DNA of 64,000 bases from Sitta carolinensis (Eukaryota > Chordata > Aves > Passeriformes > Sittidae): contig JAVUNC010000006.1 of assembly GCA_032173965.1 (NCBI GenBank), positions 35,621,870 through 35,685,869 of the forward strand, written 5' to 3'. A program made the translations under genes and the position numbers. Below are positions 48,801-61,633 of this stretch, piece after piece. The stretch's first letter is position 1, and every line of letters begins with the position of its first letter. The notes beneath the pieces were generated by a model. That model was given only the letters and a program-made list of their open reading frames with translations. It had not been told where the DNA came from and made no database searches.

Positions 48801-51800
48801 CTGAAACCACTGTTAAAGCAGCAATCACAACTGGGTGGTATCTGTAAAATGATCTGCTCTCTGGAACCAAAAGAGGAGGAAGTTTACCAGTCACTTCAAG
48901 GGGAATGACTTTGGCTCTCAGATGTGATCACTGCCCCCTGTACTTGTGACTGATCTCTGCAATTCACCACAGCATTTTGGGCTTGTCTGACATTTTTCAT
49001 ATGAACCTTGGTTTTACAGAATAGATAGCTTTCCTTGCAAGATCTCTTTTGCAAAAATGAATGTAACCTTCTCTTTTGTTTAAATTTTATTATTTTATTA
49101 TAGAGAGTGATGAAATATCATTAGTTGTTGTGAGGTTTTTTTGTTTGGCTTTGTTTCTTAATTGCCAGTGGAATTCTGAAACTCCTTCCCCTTCATTTCA
49201 TCTGGACATTACCTGTATACCTGCACAAACCCTCTTGTATATTATGATTAAGTGGTGAGTCTGGTTATTCCTGTTTAAAAGAAATAAATTTGGGGTCACA
49301 TTGAATTTGATTTCAAATCTTCTGGAGATCATGTATGACATTGGTTGCCTTAATAAAGTGTGGGCATAATTTCAGGGGGAAAGCATCTGCAAGGATAGTC
49401 TGCATATATATATCTGGATGGACATTTGTCTCAGTATTTTAATCATACCTGCAGAAGACTTAAGTGCTCTAAGTGCTCTAACTTTTAGTTACATGTCATT
49501 CCAGATAAGAATAACCAGCTAGACATGTGGTATAATCAAGCAACTTAAATTAAGAGTTAATCAATTAGAATCAATGCTTATGTTCAAAAATAAAGCATCT
49601 TACAAATTTTCCTCAAAGGTCTCAACAATGTAATATATAAAGCTCTTTCTTCTTCCTTGCAGCATGTCCTACATATGTATGTATATAAATGAGTCATCCA
49701 AGTACTGTATTCTGAATATGTAAATAGTGTCACCTGAATGCATATTTTATGACAAAATATGGTTGTTTCTCAAAATCAGCCCATTGCACTGTTTTTTATT
49801 GCAATGACTAATAAATAAGTAATCCATTTAATAGGAAGCATAACACAAATAAAACTACTATGGAAGTATTTTTCTTTTGTGTTGATATAGCATTTCACAC
49901 AAATGAGTCTTTTTTGTAGGTGTTATATTCATGCAGTTAGTAAATATGTGGCATAAAAGTGTTTTGCATTAACTTTATGTAAATTTGATATAACTGCCCA
50001 TTATTGCAGCCTTTAGGAGATCTCATGGTAACTTACTATTACCAATAAAATCAGCAATGATGAATTTTTGAAAATTATGCTTAAGTCTGTGCTGTTAAAG
50101 CTGTCATGAAAATTCAAAGTGAAATTTCAAAGTTCTGTACTTTGAAACACTCTAGAACTCCCACTAGTGTTAAACCAGCATTTTTTAAAAACGAAACATT
50201 TAATCGTAGGGAATAAATCTTAAAAAATTTGGTTGTTTCAAAGTTAACTCTATTCCTAATCCTGTACTTATATCTATATAATGGAAGACTAGAGAGAAGA
50301 TCAAATTAAATAAACTCCAAAGAGTTTCTGTATGTGTAGACTGCATATACATACTTTTTTTTACTTAATTTCTGAGGAAAAAATTACAGAAAGAAGCTGA
50401 TTCACATTCCACTCAACTCTAAGAACCTGTGTAGAAAACAAACTGCTTAAGTAAGTTCTGTGATTTAAGAGAATAAGAATAAGCAAACAAAATAAATATA
50501 CTACTGTAGCCACATATCTCCCTTAGTTTTATTTTAAAATTAGTTTTATTTTAAAAACTTTTTTTCCTTCATGTGAAAATAAAATGAAAGTGAATTGTCT
50601 AGAACATTAACAACTAGCTAATATCTGCATGTGGAGCAAGATGACAATTATAAACTTCTTTGGGTGGCCCTGAATATAGGGCTTATATTACCTCAAGTGG
50701 CAAAGCTGTACCATTGCCTTAATTTATGTGTACCTTGTCTGCAGGTGTAGAGCCCTTCTGGTGATCACGTTGTGCAGAGCCATATGAAGATGGGTGTCCC
50801 TTCTCAGGGAACTTCTCATGAGACTCAAGTTAATTGATACCAGAAGCATGTGGAAAGGACTAAGGAAGATAATAAGTCATTCATATTACTGAAAAAGAGC
50901 TGGTCTGCTGATAAAGAGAAGGTTTTTTTTGTGACAAAACCTTAACTAGACTTCAACAATCTCAGAATGTTCTGTGAGCACACTCACTATAGAGACACAA
51001 TCCCATACATGTGCATGTGTTTAGCCATTGAGAACACATGTAGAAAATGAAGCACAGTTACTTGTGCTGCTTTAAGGATATTTTTATGTGGGAAAAGTTA
51101 TAACCATACTACCTCTACTATAAGATAGTTGGTGAAATGCACTGTGAGTCATCAGATTCTGAAACACAAACTTGCTTATTTTGTGAGATGTACAGCAAAT
51201 ATCTATGCAATTTAGACATTTTGAAATTCCAACCGCTGACTGGAAGCTTTAAATTTTCATATAGTGTCACTATAAACAAAATACAATATTAAGTTACTGA
51301 TATATTCTGCACTGATTTATGTTTTGTGTAGCTCTGCTGCAGTTAATGTGCCCAATTCATTTCTAGTGTAATTTCAATACAGCTAGAATGCTAATGACAG
51401 TGTAGATACACTAGGGATGAACTAAATCCAGTAAGATTACATTAAATGCATAAGATTACTGAAATAAATACTCATTAGTGCATTATATCATCATTTTAAA
51501 AAATAAAATCAAGACTTGATTCTGCAGTTTTTCTCCTTAAAAGAACAGCTGAAGATGTCTCAGATGACTGAGTGCAGCAGTGTGGACACTGATCTTACTA
51601 AAAATAATAGATTTATGTTGTTCCCCAGATTCAGAAATTTTATAGCAGTGTATACTTGACAGAGGAGCAAAAAAATTGCATGGTCCTACTGGCTGTAACA
51701 AGACTAAGATTTGACTCTGAAGACACTCATAAATAATAATGTTCATTTGGGTGTTGTATGCCCATATCTTCAGAATACTTGCCAAAAATAAATGAAGACA

Positions 51801-51882
51801 GATTGCTACAGGCAATTCAAAGGAGAGACGATGCCATTGTGGATCTACGTGCCGCGTTATGTGGACTTCATTGGTCTGTGTT
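45886..51882. other. AT-rich non-coding stretch with a short tandem duplication
   Basis: No gene or recognisable transposon. There is a perfect 17-bp tandem duplication at 50523-50556, a 9-bp tandem 'aagtgctct' near 49464-49480, and short TA/ATGT runs near 49404 and 49674. Confidence 0.5.
50523..50556. repeat. Perfect 17-bp tandem duplication
   Basis: TTAGTTTTATTTTAAAA occurs twice with no gap and no mismatch. The lack of divergence suggests a recent duplication. Confidence 0.9.
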
Positions 51883-52330
51883 TAGAATCATAGAATAGCT
51901 TGGCTTGGAAGGTACCACTAAAGGACATTTAGTACAATCCCCATGCAATAAGCAGGGGCAAGTTCAACTGAAGCAGGCTGCTCAGAGCTCTGTCCAACTT
52001 GTCCTTGGAAGTTCCCAGGGATGAGGCATCTGCCATCTCTCTTGGAAACCTGTGACAGTGTTTTAACACTCTCATTTAAAAAAATTTTCTTTCCTATATC
52101 TGGTTTGAATCTACACTCCTTTAGTGTGAAACCATTGACCTTTATCTTGTTGCAACAGGCCCTGCTAAAAAAAAAAAAAAATATCCCCATCTTACTTATA
52201 AGCTCTCTTTAGGTACTGGAAGAAGCTCTAAGGTCTTCCCAGGGACTTCTCCAGACTGAACAAGATCAACACTCTCATGTCTTCACTGGAGTGGTACTCC
52301 AGCCTTTGGATGATCTCTGTGATTTCTGTA
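51883..52330 (-). mobile_element. CR1 LINE 3' fragment
   Basis: The plus strand begins 'agaatcatagaatagcttgg', the reverse complement of the CR1 3' end with its terminal repeat. It passes through 'ccttggaagttcccagggat', 'gaggcatctgccatctctct' and 'ggtactggaagaagctctaa', and stops near 'cagcctttggatgatctctg'. A run of A (about 52166-52180) has expanded inside it. The element is 5'-truncated with no intact frame. The tail of a 123-codon minus-strand frame (52228-52599) is partly built from this CR1. Confidence 0.85.
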
Positions 52331-53480
52331 GATACTTCTGCATAACTCTTTCTGCTGAGGAGTTTAGTCTGTTTAGATTCAGAGCCTGTTACTAGCTTTA
52401 CAACCCAGTTTGTTCTCTTTGTTTTCTTACAGCTAAACATTAAACAAACCATTGACACAGTATACAATCCAGCAGGTTGCAGTAATTCCAAAACAGGAAA
52501 ATCCTTTCTTGTAGTGTGACAACTTTCCTCATTTTGGTGTCTGGCTGTAAATGAAACCAACCAGATGGTCCTCACTGATCTGTATTGTGTGTGAGACATC
52601 TCAGTGCTTTTATGTCAGGGCACAAATTTGTTTCATCTAACATTGGAGAAAAGCAGCTCTTTTGTGTGTTTATTTGATGTTTGTGGTTCAGATGGCTGGC
52701 AGCATGCACAGTCCAAGAATGGCAGTCCTCCAGATTTAATATGATGCTGGGGATGACTAGCAGAGGGAGTTGAGATGAGATGAGGAAGAAACATGAAAGT
52801 TGTGTTGTGATATTCTGTTAAAATATTTTTTTCATCCAGAGCCTTGCCAGACTTAGGAAAGAAAATAAATGATCTGTCAACTGTTTTGTCAAGATCCCAA
52901 GCTAGGAAAAGACTGCTAAGTGGAAAAGGCTGAATGCCTTGTGACCAAGTGTTCTCCATTCCTGGCAAAAATGAGTGGACTTGAAAGACTTTCAAAGGAC
53001 TGCTGAGCACATTTGCTTTGTCAAACAAATTACCTATTAAGACCTCTAAAACATCCATATAGGTTAAGTAACTTTTAATTCAGGCACATAAGACACATTG
53101 TCAACAGAATTAAGCTTATATTTTAGGAAGAAATAATCAAAGACATAATAAATAGTTAAGATCAATATAACTTTTTAACCCCAGGTTTCCAGGTTTATAA
53201 AAGAAGTTGGTTGCCATTATCCTTATTTTAAAAATGAGGAAACTGAGTTATTGGAAAGTATTGTTCTTCCCAAGAGCCTATTTGAAATATAACATAAGTT
53301 ATTAAATTTATATGACTTGATTTAATATTATCATCTTAAGATCAGAAAACAGAGCTTTCCTTCTGTAGTTAGCAATAGATATTAAAAAAATTATGTTTCA
53401 TTATGTGATTTGGAACACACTGACAGCTTCATCCCAAACTCAACTAATTCTAACAAAGACAACTACTGGTCAGAACATCT
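52331..53480. other. Non-coding stretch with an unrecognised 141-codon minus-strand frame
   Basis: The frame at 52633-53058 (minus) has no recognisable domain and no visible splice or start context. I treat it as chance. Confidence 0.5.
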
Positions 53481-53575
53481 ATCATAGAATATCATGAACT
53501 GGAAGGAAACCACAAGGACCATCCAAATCCTGGCCTTGCACAGGAGCACCCCAATAACCACAAGACATCACAACT
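53481..53575 (-). mobile_element. Short CR1 LINE 3' end fragment
   Basis: The plus strand 'atcatagaatatcatgaact' followed by 'ggaaggaaaccacaaggacc' and 'ccttgcacaggagcacccca' matches the reverse complement of the extreme 3' end of a CR1 subfamily that differs from the copy at 51.9 kb. Only about 95 bp remain. Confidence 0.7.
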
Positions 53576-56500
53576 ATAACTGTTTGCATTGTTCATCTAT
53601 AATTACTGTAAATTCTGTCAGTAAAAAATATACATGTAGTTCACTGAATCACATAAAATTCTGTGGTAGATCTCTTTGCAGTACAATGGACTGACTTAAT
53701 CTTGGTAGAAAAAAAGAAAAGAGAAAATTTTGGCTTTAAAACTGATTTTTGAAACCAATAGGTGTTTTCCCTACTACACATTTTGTATTTGGAGTATGGC
53801 TAACTGCATGCAAATAGCACTTGAAGGAGTGTGTTAATGAAATGTGGTCATGTCTTTCAGCAAGAAGAACAGAAAGCAGAAAGGCTTTGTGTGATCCAGG
53901 CTGGGGTAATGAAGGCAAGAATGAGCCTGAGCAGAGTAGAAAACTCCTGAAACCTCTCATGTCATGAACATTCTTCTTCACACTTGTTTAAATGAATAAA
54001 ATGAAAAAAATCCTATGTCTTCATTAATAATCCAACTGATGTATTTTTCCTGCCAAGATGATGCCTTCTTAAGTAGCATCTTTGTTGCATATTTTTGCCT
54101 GGATTTCTAGGCACAAATTGCCTTTTATGTCCAGAATAGACTATTGTCCTGCTGGCCAGCTACTCCTTTAGTAAGTAAATGATCTGGTAAGTATTCATTT
54201 GAAACAACTTCTGATTTTTTCAATATTTTCCCACATAGCCTGAGTTTCTGCTTGTCTGCTGCATTCTTCACAAATATCAGTTAATGTCTGCACATTGAAT
54301 CACTTACCTGAATTATTCATGGTATGCAAGTGGTATTTGCTACTTTATTCCCAGTTTATTGCAGAGATACTTGAGAAGATTCAAAGGAAATAGCTTAATT
54401 TGAGTTCAGCATAGAGTTCTTCCAATTCTGATCTGGATTCTCATGAAGAAGGAAGGAAGAATACCTCTATTTCTTTCTTAGTAGTCTATCAAAATGACAG
54501 ATTTTTCATGTGTTTGCTGGCATACAAAGTTCACAGTTACGTGTTTTCAAGTTCCAGTCAGTGAATTATCAAGCCTAACTGAGAAGGCAGAAAATGGAGA
54601 TGGATGACATTTTTTTAATAATTCAAATTCTTTTTATCTTGCTTTGAGTCACCTTCAGCTGTCTTGCCAGTGTGATCCTGAGGCACAGATTGAGGTTGTG
54701 CCTGCTGCACTACGTCAGCCGGAGATCCACGCAGCAGCGTGGTTTTACTTCAGTGCACCAGCAAGAGTAAAGATCCTGCCAGGATTGTTATAAATGCCAG
54801 GGTAACAAGGGAGTTACATTTGGGAAATTATCTCTATTCAGTGCCTAGAGATTTTTGGAGCATTATTGCATTTTAGAGTTAATGCCAATGTTAGGAATAA
54901 GCCCCACAGTTTGTAGAGAGGAAGAAGATCATGAACTATGAACTATTTTACTATTCTACTACAGTCTATGCAAGGATATTTCTGAAGGATGGTAGTTTTT
55001 GGTTTGCATTCCACAATGAGAAGGTGAGAAAAATCTCAATGACTTTAATTTCTAGGGGAAATGCTATAAATGACACATAAAAGTTTAGATCCTCTAATAA
55101 AGGGTAAAAATGAAGTTATTAGAATGTCTTGCAGGAGAGTAGAAGACATTTTTACAGGTGGGATGGAGAGATTTTCACCTAATAAAAGAAATCCCTTTTA
55201 GTTTTCACACTCCCTGAGCGTTCTCCAAATTTGCATTGGCATTTCTTTCACAGGCACTAATGTGCTGGTTGAGAGAGTATTCTTGGTAATGAATGACATT
55301 GAAATGATGACAAAGCAGAAAGTGAGTACTGAAAGGGAAGAAAATAAAAAGGCTAGCACAGTTGTTAAGATGAAACACCTGCTGTGAGTGTCATTAAAGG
55401 CTGCTGGGGAACAGGCAACTTCTGAACAAATAATTTCTGAGGAAAGATAAAATATCCTTGTCTGTCGACAAGGCCACCTTTCCTTCCTCTCCTCAGTCTC
55501 TTTCTTATGGATTACTGTTTTCATGTTAATCTTTTTTTGGCATATTATTAACAGCTTGTAATACAGAGGTTGCACATAAATGGGTTTTGTTTCAGAATGG
55601 TACCTAACTAAGATTTCTTATTTTTTGTGTCTCACTAGTTTTTGAGCTTATGTATTCTGTCTGAACACATGGTATAAAATTCCAGCAAGCCATTTTGTAA
55701 CTCTCTAAAATGTGTTAAGAGTCTAACCACAGTTTCAAGAGATTTCTCCAAAGGTCATTGCTGCACTGTCTCACTAGTATCACAAAAGGTCTTTTCCTAG
55801 AAAGACAAAAATGGCGTTCCTGAATCTTGTCTTTAGCACTCCATTGTATCTCAGAATATAATTTACCCCTTTTACAAGAAATAGGACTTTTTCCTTTCCA
55901 AATGCAAAAAAATTTTGACAAAAGCCATCCTCCGAAACCTGTCCCCATAAAACTTATCCTTGGCTGGCACTTTAAACCCAGATGCTACTGGCATAGCCTT
56001 TCCTAAGTGTATGGGATGACACCAACCTAACAGATTGGCCTACGCAGAGCAGCCATGTGCCTCAATATTAAGTATTTCAGGCAGAGAGTTCCACTAAGGA
56101 GAGTTTGGACTGCAATCTGCTCAGAGAAACATTGGCAAAATCAAGGACATGAGCAATCTATGGTATTCTGTCATCAGCAGTATCTGGTTATTTGGCTTCT
56201 GCTATAATGTAAAGCATACTTTGGCTCTCACCAGTGATAACCAGTATTTTGCTTACAAATGAAAGAGTGAGAAGTGACATTTTGACTGCTCTGCTGTTGA
56301 TTTGAAGATCATGCCCATGGAACTTGGTCTAAGGGCCACTGGAAATTTACTGGAGTGACTTCACGTTGCTCTGAGCCGTTGTTTTTCCCAAGGACTCAAA
56401 CTCTGTCAGGATCTCAGAACTCTTTACCTAGAAGTGCTGCTATCCTCTCATTAAGTTCACCAGCCAGACTGAATTTCTTTTTAGTCATAACCAGGGCAGC

Positions 56501-56656
56501 AGTAGATATCACCTAGACAGAATATTTGGTAAATTTTTGACTTATTTTCCCCAATATATTTAAGTACAGCGGGAAATATCTTATTAGTAAAAATTACATG
56601 TAGATTTATATTTTCAAAAGAACTGAAAGAGAATCATTCCTGAACCATTGTGAGCT
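53576..56656. other. AT-rich non-coding stretch
   Basis: No gene recognised. A 125-codon minus-strand frame (55198-55575) has a hydrophobic segment but no recognisable domain. A CpG-containing patch near 54700-54740 ('ctacgtcagccggagatcca') is unassigned. Confidence 0.5.
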
Positions 56657-56708
56657 AACAATAAGAAATGGAGATAACAATAAGAAATGGATCTAACAAT
56701 AAGAAATG
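56657..56708. repeat. 19-bp tandem repeat, about 2.7 copies
   Basis: The unit AACAATAAGAAATGGAGAT occurs at 56657-56675, again at 56676-56694 with the last three bases changed, and partially at 56695-56708. It lies just upstream of the CR1 that begins near 56735. Confidence 0.9.
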
Positions 56709-56734
56709 CTGTTTCAATATGGTAGCAAAGGCCT

Positions 56735-57669
56735 TATAGTGTAACAACAGGTGGTCTCCCTCAGGCGTCTCTATTAAGACCAGTGCTGTTTAATATCTTC
56801 TTCAGTGACATAAGTAGTGAGATTGACTGCACCAGCAGAAAACTTGCAGAGAAAACCAAGCTGAGGGGTGGGTGTGATGGACATGTCTGAGGAACAGGAT
56901 GTCATCCAAAAGGACCTGGACAAGAATTGAACCCTGAGGTTCAACAATGCCAAGTGAAAAATCCTGTACCTGTATCAGGTGTCAATTCATGGTGAGAGAT
57001 GAGTGGATGGAGAGAAGATGTGTGGAGAAGGACTCGGAGATACTGGTGGAATAAATACTGGCCATGAAATGACAATGTGCACTTGCACAACTGTGTCCTG
57101 GGCCGTGTCAAAATAAGAGTGACTGGCTCGAGGGAGGGGATTCTGCCCTTCTCCTCTGCTCTGGTGAGACCCCACCTGTAGTGTTGCATCCAGTTCTGGG
57201 CTCCTCTCAGTACAGGAAGGATGTGGACCTTTTGCAGTGCGTCCAGATAAGGGCCATGAAGATGGTTCGAGGGCTGAAGCACTTCTCCCTTGAAGGCAGG
57301 CTGGGAGAGCTGGGTTTGCTCAGCCTGGACAAGAGAAGGCTCCAGGGAGAGATTTTTGTGGCTATTCAGTACTTAAAGGAATCTTGTAAGAAAGATGGGG
57401 ACGGGCTTTTCACTACAGTCTATTGCAGTAGGACAAGGGGTAATGGCTTTAAACTAAAAGAGAGGAGATTCAAATTAGATATAGGGTAGACAGGGATATT
57501 TTACAACAAAGGTGGTGAAATATTGACACAGGTTTCCCAGAGATGTGGTAGATGTCCCAACCCTGAAAACATTCAGAGCTCTGTGCAACCTGTTCTAGTT
57601 GAAGGTGTATTTGGGATGAGGTGAACTTGTGAGGTTCTGTTCAATCCAAAGCATTCTATGATTCTATGA
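56735..57669 (+). mobile_element. CR1 LINE, about 0.93 kb, with ORF2 C-terminal half and intact 3' end
   Basis: This is the longest retrotransposon copy in the window. It starts inside the reverse transcriptase region, continues through the ORF2 C-terminus and a short 3'UTR, and ends in two perfect ATTCTATG units (57653-57668), the CR1 3' signature. It is 5'-truncated. Frames are broken by stops and indels, so it cannot make ORF2 protein. Confidence 0.95.
56750..57489 (+). pseudogene. CR1 ORF2 reverse-transcriptase remnant, broken
   Basis: In CR1, ORF2 encodes an endonuclease and reverse transcriptase that copies the element's RNA at the target site. Here the frame from 56750 reads GGLPQASLLRPVLFNIFFSD, the conserved RT block around PQGS...LFNIF. 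About 20 codons further on, where the FADD catalytic motif is expected, it reads LAEK (56843-56854), so both catalytic aspartates are lost. A stop follows after about 46 codons. A later frame (57181-57489) carries the C-terminal ORF2 tail (RKDVDLLQ, RTRGNGFKLKE) for 102 codons, then ends prematurely. In between the frame is broken. Confidence 0.9.
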
Positions 57670-60600
57670 CTTGATAAAATACCTCTCACATAAGTATATC
57701 TGGTGATTTTAATAGATCTATTAAATTAAAAGATATGCTTTAATGCCATAAATAATGGCTTACAGTGCTGAACTATTGTAAATTGTTCATGAAAGAGAAT
57801 CTGTATTTCGTTTCAAGAATTCTTTTAATATTAGAAGTCCTATACAACATTCTTGACAGAATTTTGTAAAAAAGTGGATTCATATTCATTGCTGGTGTAA
57901 TTCCAGCAAAGCTGCATTATGTATTAATTTATTCTAAAAATAATTTCAGCACATTCAGAGTTGACCTATTTTGGCTAGATAATTTCAGAGTTATCATTAT
58001 TTAATTCCTCTCTTTCTTAGCTCCTGAATTGGAAAAGATTTGTATCCTTGTATCATCCTTATTTGCAACAGATAACTAAGATGGTTTGTCTGTGCTTTCT
58101 TGTCCACTACAAATCACTGAATAGTTTCATTTTGTGAAAATTTTCGTTTTCACTTGCATCAACTGTGTATTTTTAACCTGCCACCTGAGGTCATTTCAAT
58201 TACATCTGACAAATGAGTAACCAAATGAATTGCATTCTTTTTGTAAGTAATAACAATGCAAATTTTGAGTATTATACTCAGTTTTCTGGAAATAAATTGG
58301 ACAGACCTTTCTCTATTCTTGAAATCCTTATTGCAGGAAATATACAAATGATTATATCGAAACTAAAAGTAAGTTGATGACAGAAAATTGCAGTTGAAGA
58401 GCACATTTGTTCCATGCAGCACTGAGCTTTAGAAGTGACTGTGCATGTTTTCAGCAGCTCAAACTGAGAAAACAAAACAAATCTTTCAAAGAACGTTTTA
58501 TAATCTAACAAAAAGATACAAACAACCGCCCACTTGCAGAAAGAAGAATTCATTTATCCTTAGTAAAACCCTCTTGTGTTCATGACAGTGACCTAGAAGT
58601 ATAATTTTTCCTTCCTCTCTTTAAATTTGTGTAAAAAACTGTCATCCCATGTTTAGGCCTTGGCAAGTTGGGAATATGCATGTAGTACTCAAGTTTGTTA
58701 TTTGAAACTTGTCATAAATTTCACTGATGAAGACAAAACTAAACTCATTTCTGAGAGAAAAATAAATCTTGCACACTCCAAAATAATTTCACTAGCCAAT
58801 ACCTTCCTCCACCTCGAAAGCCACAGATCCCTTTTTCTCTGTTTTCTCTTTTACCCAACCTTATAGGAAGATTGGAGGAAGAAGCTATTTGTGGAATTGT
58901 ACAGATTCCTGTATTACCATGATGACAATCCAGAGAAATAGGCTTCCCTCAGTAAGTATTTAGAAATTTATAATTTTAAAATTTTATCTTTTGTAATACA
59001 CTTATTAAAAATATTGTATGTAATAGATTAATAATTGCAATCAAAGACAGTAAGGCCACAAAGATCATAAAATGAGCTAGAACCAGACTTTAGGGTTTTT
59101 CAGTCTTGGAAAATCACTTAATCACTGAACCATTGCTTTTAAGACTGTTAGCTTCCACATAAGTGTATGGGCTAATGTCAGTCTTTGGCATATTGGCACT
59201 TAAAATGTTTATCATGATCCTAAATAGTAAAAAGCTTTCTGAAATGAATCTGCTAACAAATAGGATTGCATAATCAAACTAAGGCAATTTTTTATCTGCT
59301 TTTATGTAATCAAAATAACAGCTCTTCTCTAGGCCCAGCTAGGATTCTAAAATTCATATGATTCATTTAGTTGAAAAAACACCTTGCCTTTTTTTTCCTG
59401 TGGAATCTCAATGTAAATGGCTACTTCACCAGCATAGCATGTGCCTCTTTGGCAGGACCACTGTGACCTTGCTCAAAGCAAATCTGAAAGGTTTCTACAA
59501 CATGACGTTCTATCATATCAAAAATGGTCTGTGACAACAGGAAAATTATCCTTAACATCAGGGTGATTCAGAAGCCTGTCTCACTAAATTGACTACAGAA
59601 TAAGAGGCAACCTCCTCACGTGGGTGTCTGCATGTGAATAGTTTTCCTAAATGTCCAAGGTACTTTTGTAAAACAGAACTGAATATGTAAACACTCCCAG
59701 AGTTAGTGTTGATAAATTACTTGGAATATTTATTCTGAGGAACTTCAGACTTTTAATGTTAATAGGTAGAAAATCAAAGATGTCACCTCTTAATAACCAA
59801 ATTCATCAATTGAAACCTGAATATGATTTCAGGTGTAGGGGAATATTGCCACAGTTCCAGTGAAAGCTCATTTTAAACTCTCAATTTAGATCTGTACTTT
59901 ACCTCTGCTGGATTATTCTTGACCTATAAAGCAGAAAGTAGATAAAAAAAATGACCAGCATAGTTCTGTATAATTTCAGTATTATGAAACATTTCAAATA
60001 TTGGAAGGAAAAAAAAAATCCATGTATGGGACTTGTAATAGGAAGTTTATGAAATAATTTGTGAGTGCTTTTGTTAAAACTGAACTTTCTAAGAATATGT
60101 TGGTTTTGCTTTATCACTCTCATTCTTGGTTATGGATAATGCTGCTAAAAGAATTAATTTTCCTAATATATACTTGTTCATGCAGGTAATTGCTAATATA
60201 TTGGTTTTGTATTTACATTCCTCTTTCCTAGCAGGAGGGCAACTGTAAAACATTTTCCTTCATACCAGCTATTACAAGTTAAAATTAGAACTAAAGAAAA
60301 TACCCAGTTCAGGAAAATAATTTAAAGCTTATGTTTGTTTTTCAGAAGCACACATTTTTCTTCTTAAAAATACTGAATAAAAAGTTAATGTATTAATTAG
60401 AATAGTATATGATCTTCTAACTTCCAGTTGAACAACTTTGTCTTTCACACTTTGGGTTGTATCAATTGATCAGAGTTTGCTTATGCCACTGTTTAAAGCC
60501 ATCTTGCCAAGGCCTGTGACAAAATTTTGTTCTTTAGAGCTTTTAATGTGCAGCTTACTGTTCCTGGGTGACATCCAAAACCATAAAGTGACAGTTGTTT

Positions 60601-61633
60601 TCCAAGTTATGAATGCAGCTTTGAATCCATTAATGACTCCTCTGCTGTTTCTTCTGTGACTTCAGCTGTTGTACCACAGAGAGAACCAGGCAGAGCTCCT
60701 TTGCTCCTCGAGAATGTAATGCGCCACGGCTCATTTGGAGCAGCATCTCCACAAAGTAAACCTTTATAGCAGGAGCTAAGTGTAGCATCCACGAGTGGCA
60801 TCTGGCAGTTTGTGATACAGAGCAAAAAAGGTTGAAGATTGTTATTCCCCAGAGCATTTTACGCAAAGGAGATTAGACTGTGCAAGAATGACTTAAAGTA
60901 CCCCAGGTTTCATGCTGGAGAAGCCTGGCTTTAAGTACTGTATATCTGTAGCCAAGTTAAAATGCATGACATTCTTTTAATCTCTTCCTATTGGTAAAAG
61001 AAGAAGATATCAGCAAGGAAAATAATTTTACATGTGGTTAAACAGTACAGAGTACTGCTGGAAAGTGCAAGGAGACCTAGTCTCTGGAGACCAGTAATAC
61101 TGCATTTCTGTATGCCTCTTGATCAGGTCTCTGAGTTGGTGAGAAACCAGTCCATCTTCTATTTTATTAAAGCAGAACAAATAGAATTAAATAGAAAAGC
61201 TGTCAGTGACATGTGGAGCTGGATGACTATGAGTAATCAGAAAAAAGAAACTCAGAAAAGAAAACCACCAAAAAACAGGTTAAGTAAATCAGGCAAAGAC
61301 TCATTGTTGGTAATAATTCTGTTTTGAGAAAGAAAATTCAGTAAAATATGATTATTTTCTACTTTGGTAAATGAAATAAAATGGCAAGTACTGCATAGTG
61401 CAAATACATTAGTTATTGTCCAAGCAGTCATTCTCAAACTGGAGTTGGAAATAATCTTTTCTTTCCCTTGTAATGAGCAAGTAATGACAATAACTATCCC
61501 AGAGATTTATATTGCTAGCCCCTGAAAGTAAAATTAACCCAGACAGTACTTGATCTTAACTTTTTGACATTAGCAATTTTAAGTTATAAAACTAACTTAA
61601 CATGAGCCGGTTTCTTCTCTGCTGCAAAGGGAT
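57670..61633. other. AT-rich non-coding stretch
   Basis: No gene or recognisable repeat. A patch near 60700-60820 is less AT-rich and contains CpGs ('ctcctcgagaatg', 'atgcgccacgg') without an assignable function. Confidence 0.5.

Noticed and set aside
52633..53058. 141-codon minus-strand frame
   Set aside because: No recognisable domain, start context or splice signal; the length is plausible for chance in a 64-kb window.
55198..55575. 125-codon minus-strand frame with a hydrophobic segment, considered as a membrane protein exon
   Set aside because: No recognised family, no clear splice acceptor or promoter, and hydrophobic runs are common in translated AT-rich DNA.
56657..56708. Regular 19-bp repeats considered as a CRISPR-like array
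   Set aside because: The units are directly adjacent without spacers, and the window is vertebrate DNA.
57181..57489. 102-codon open frame as a possible host gene
   Set aside because: Its peptide is the C-terminal tail of CR1 ORF2 inside a CR1 copy.
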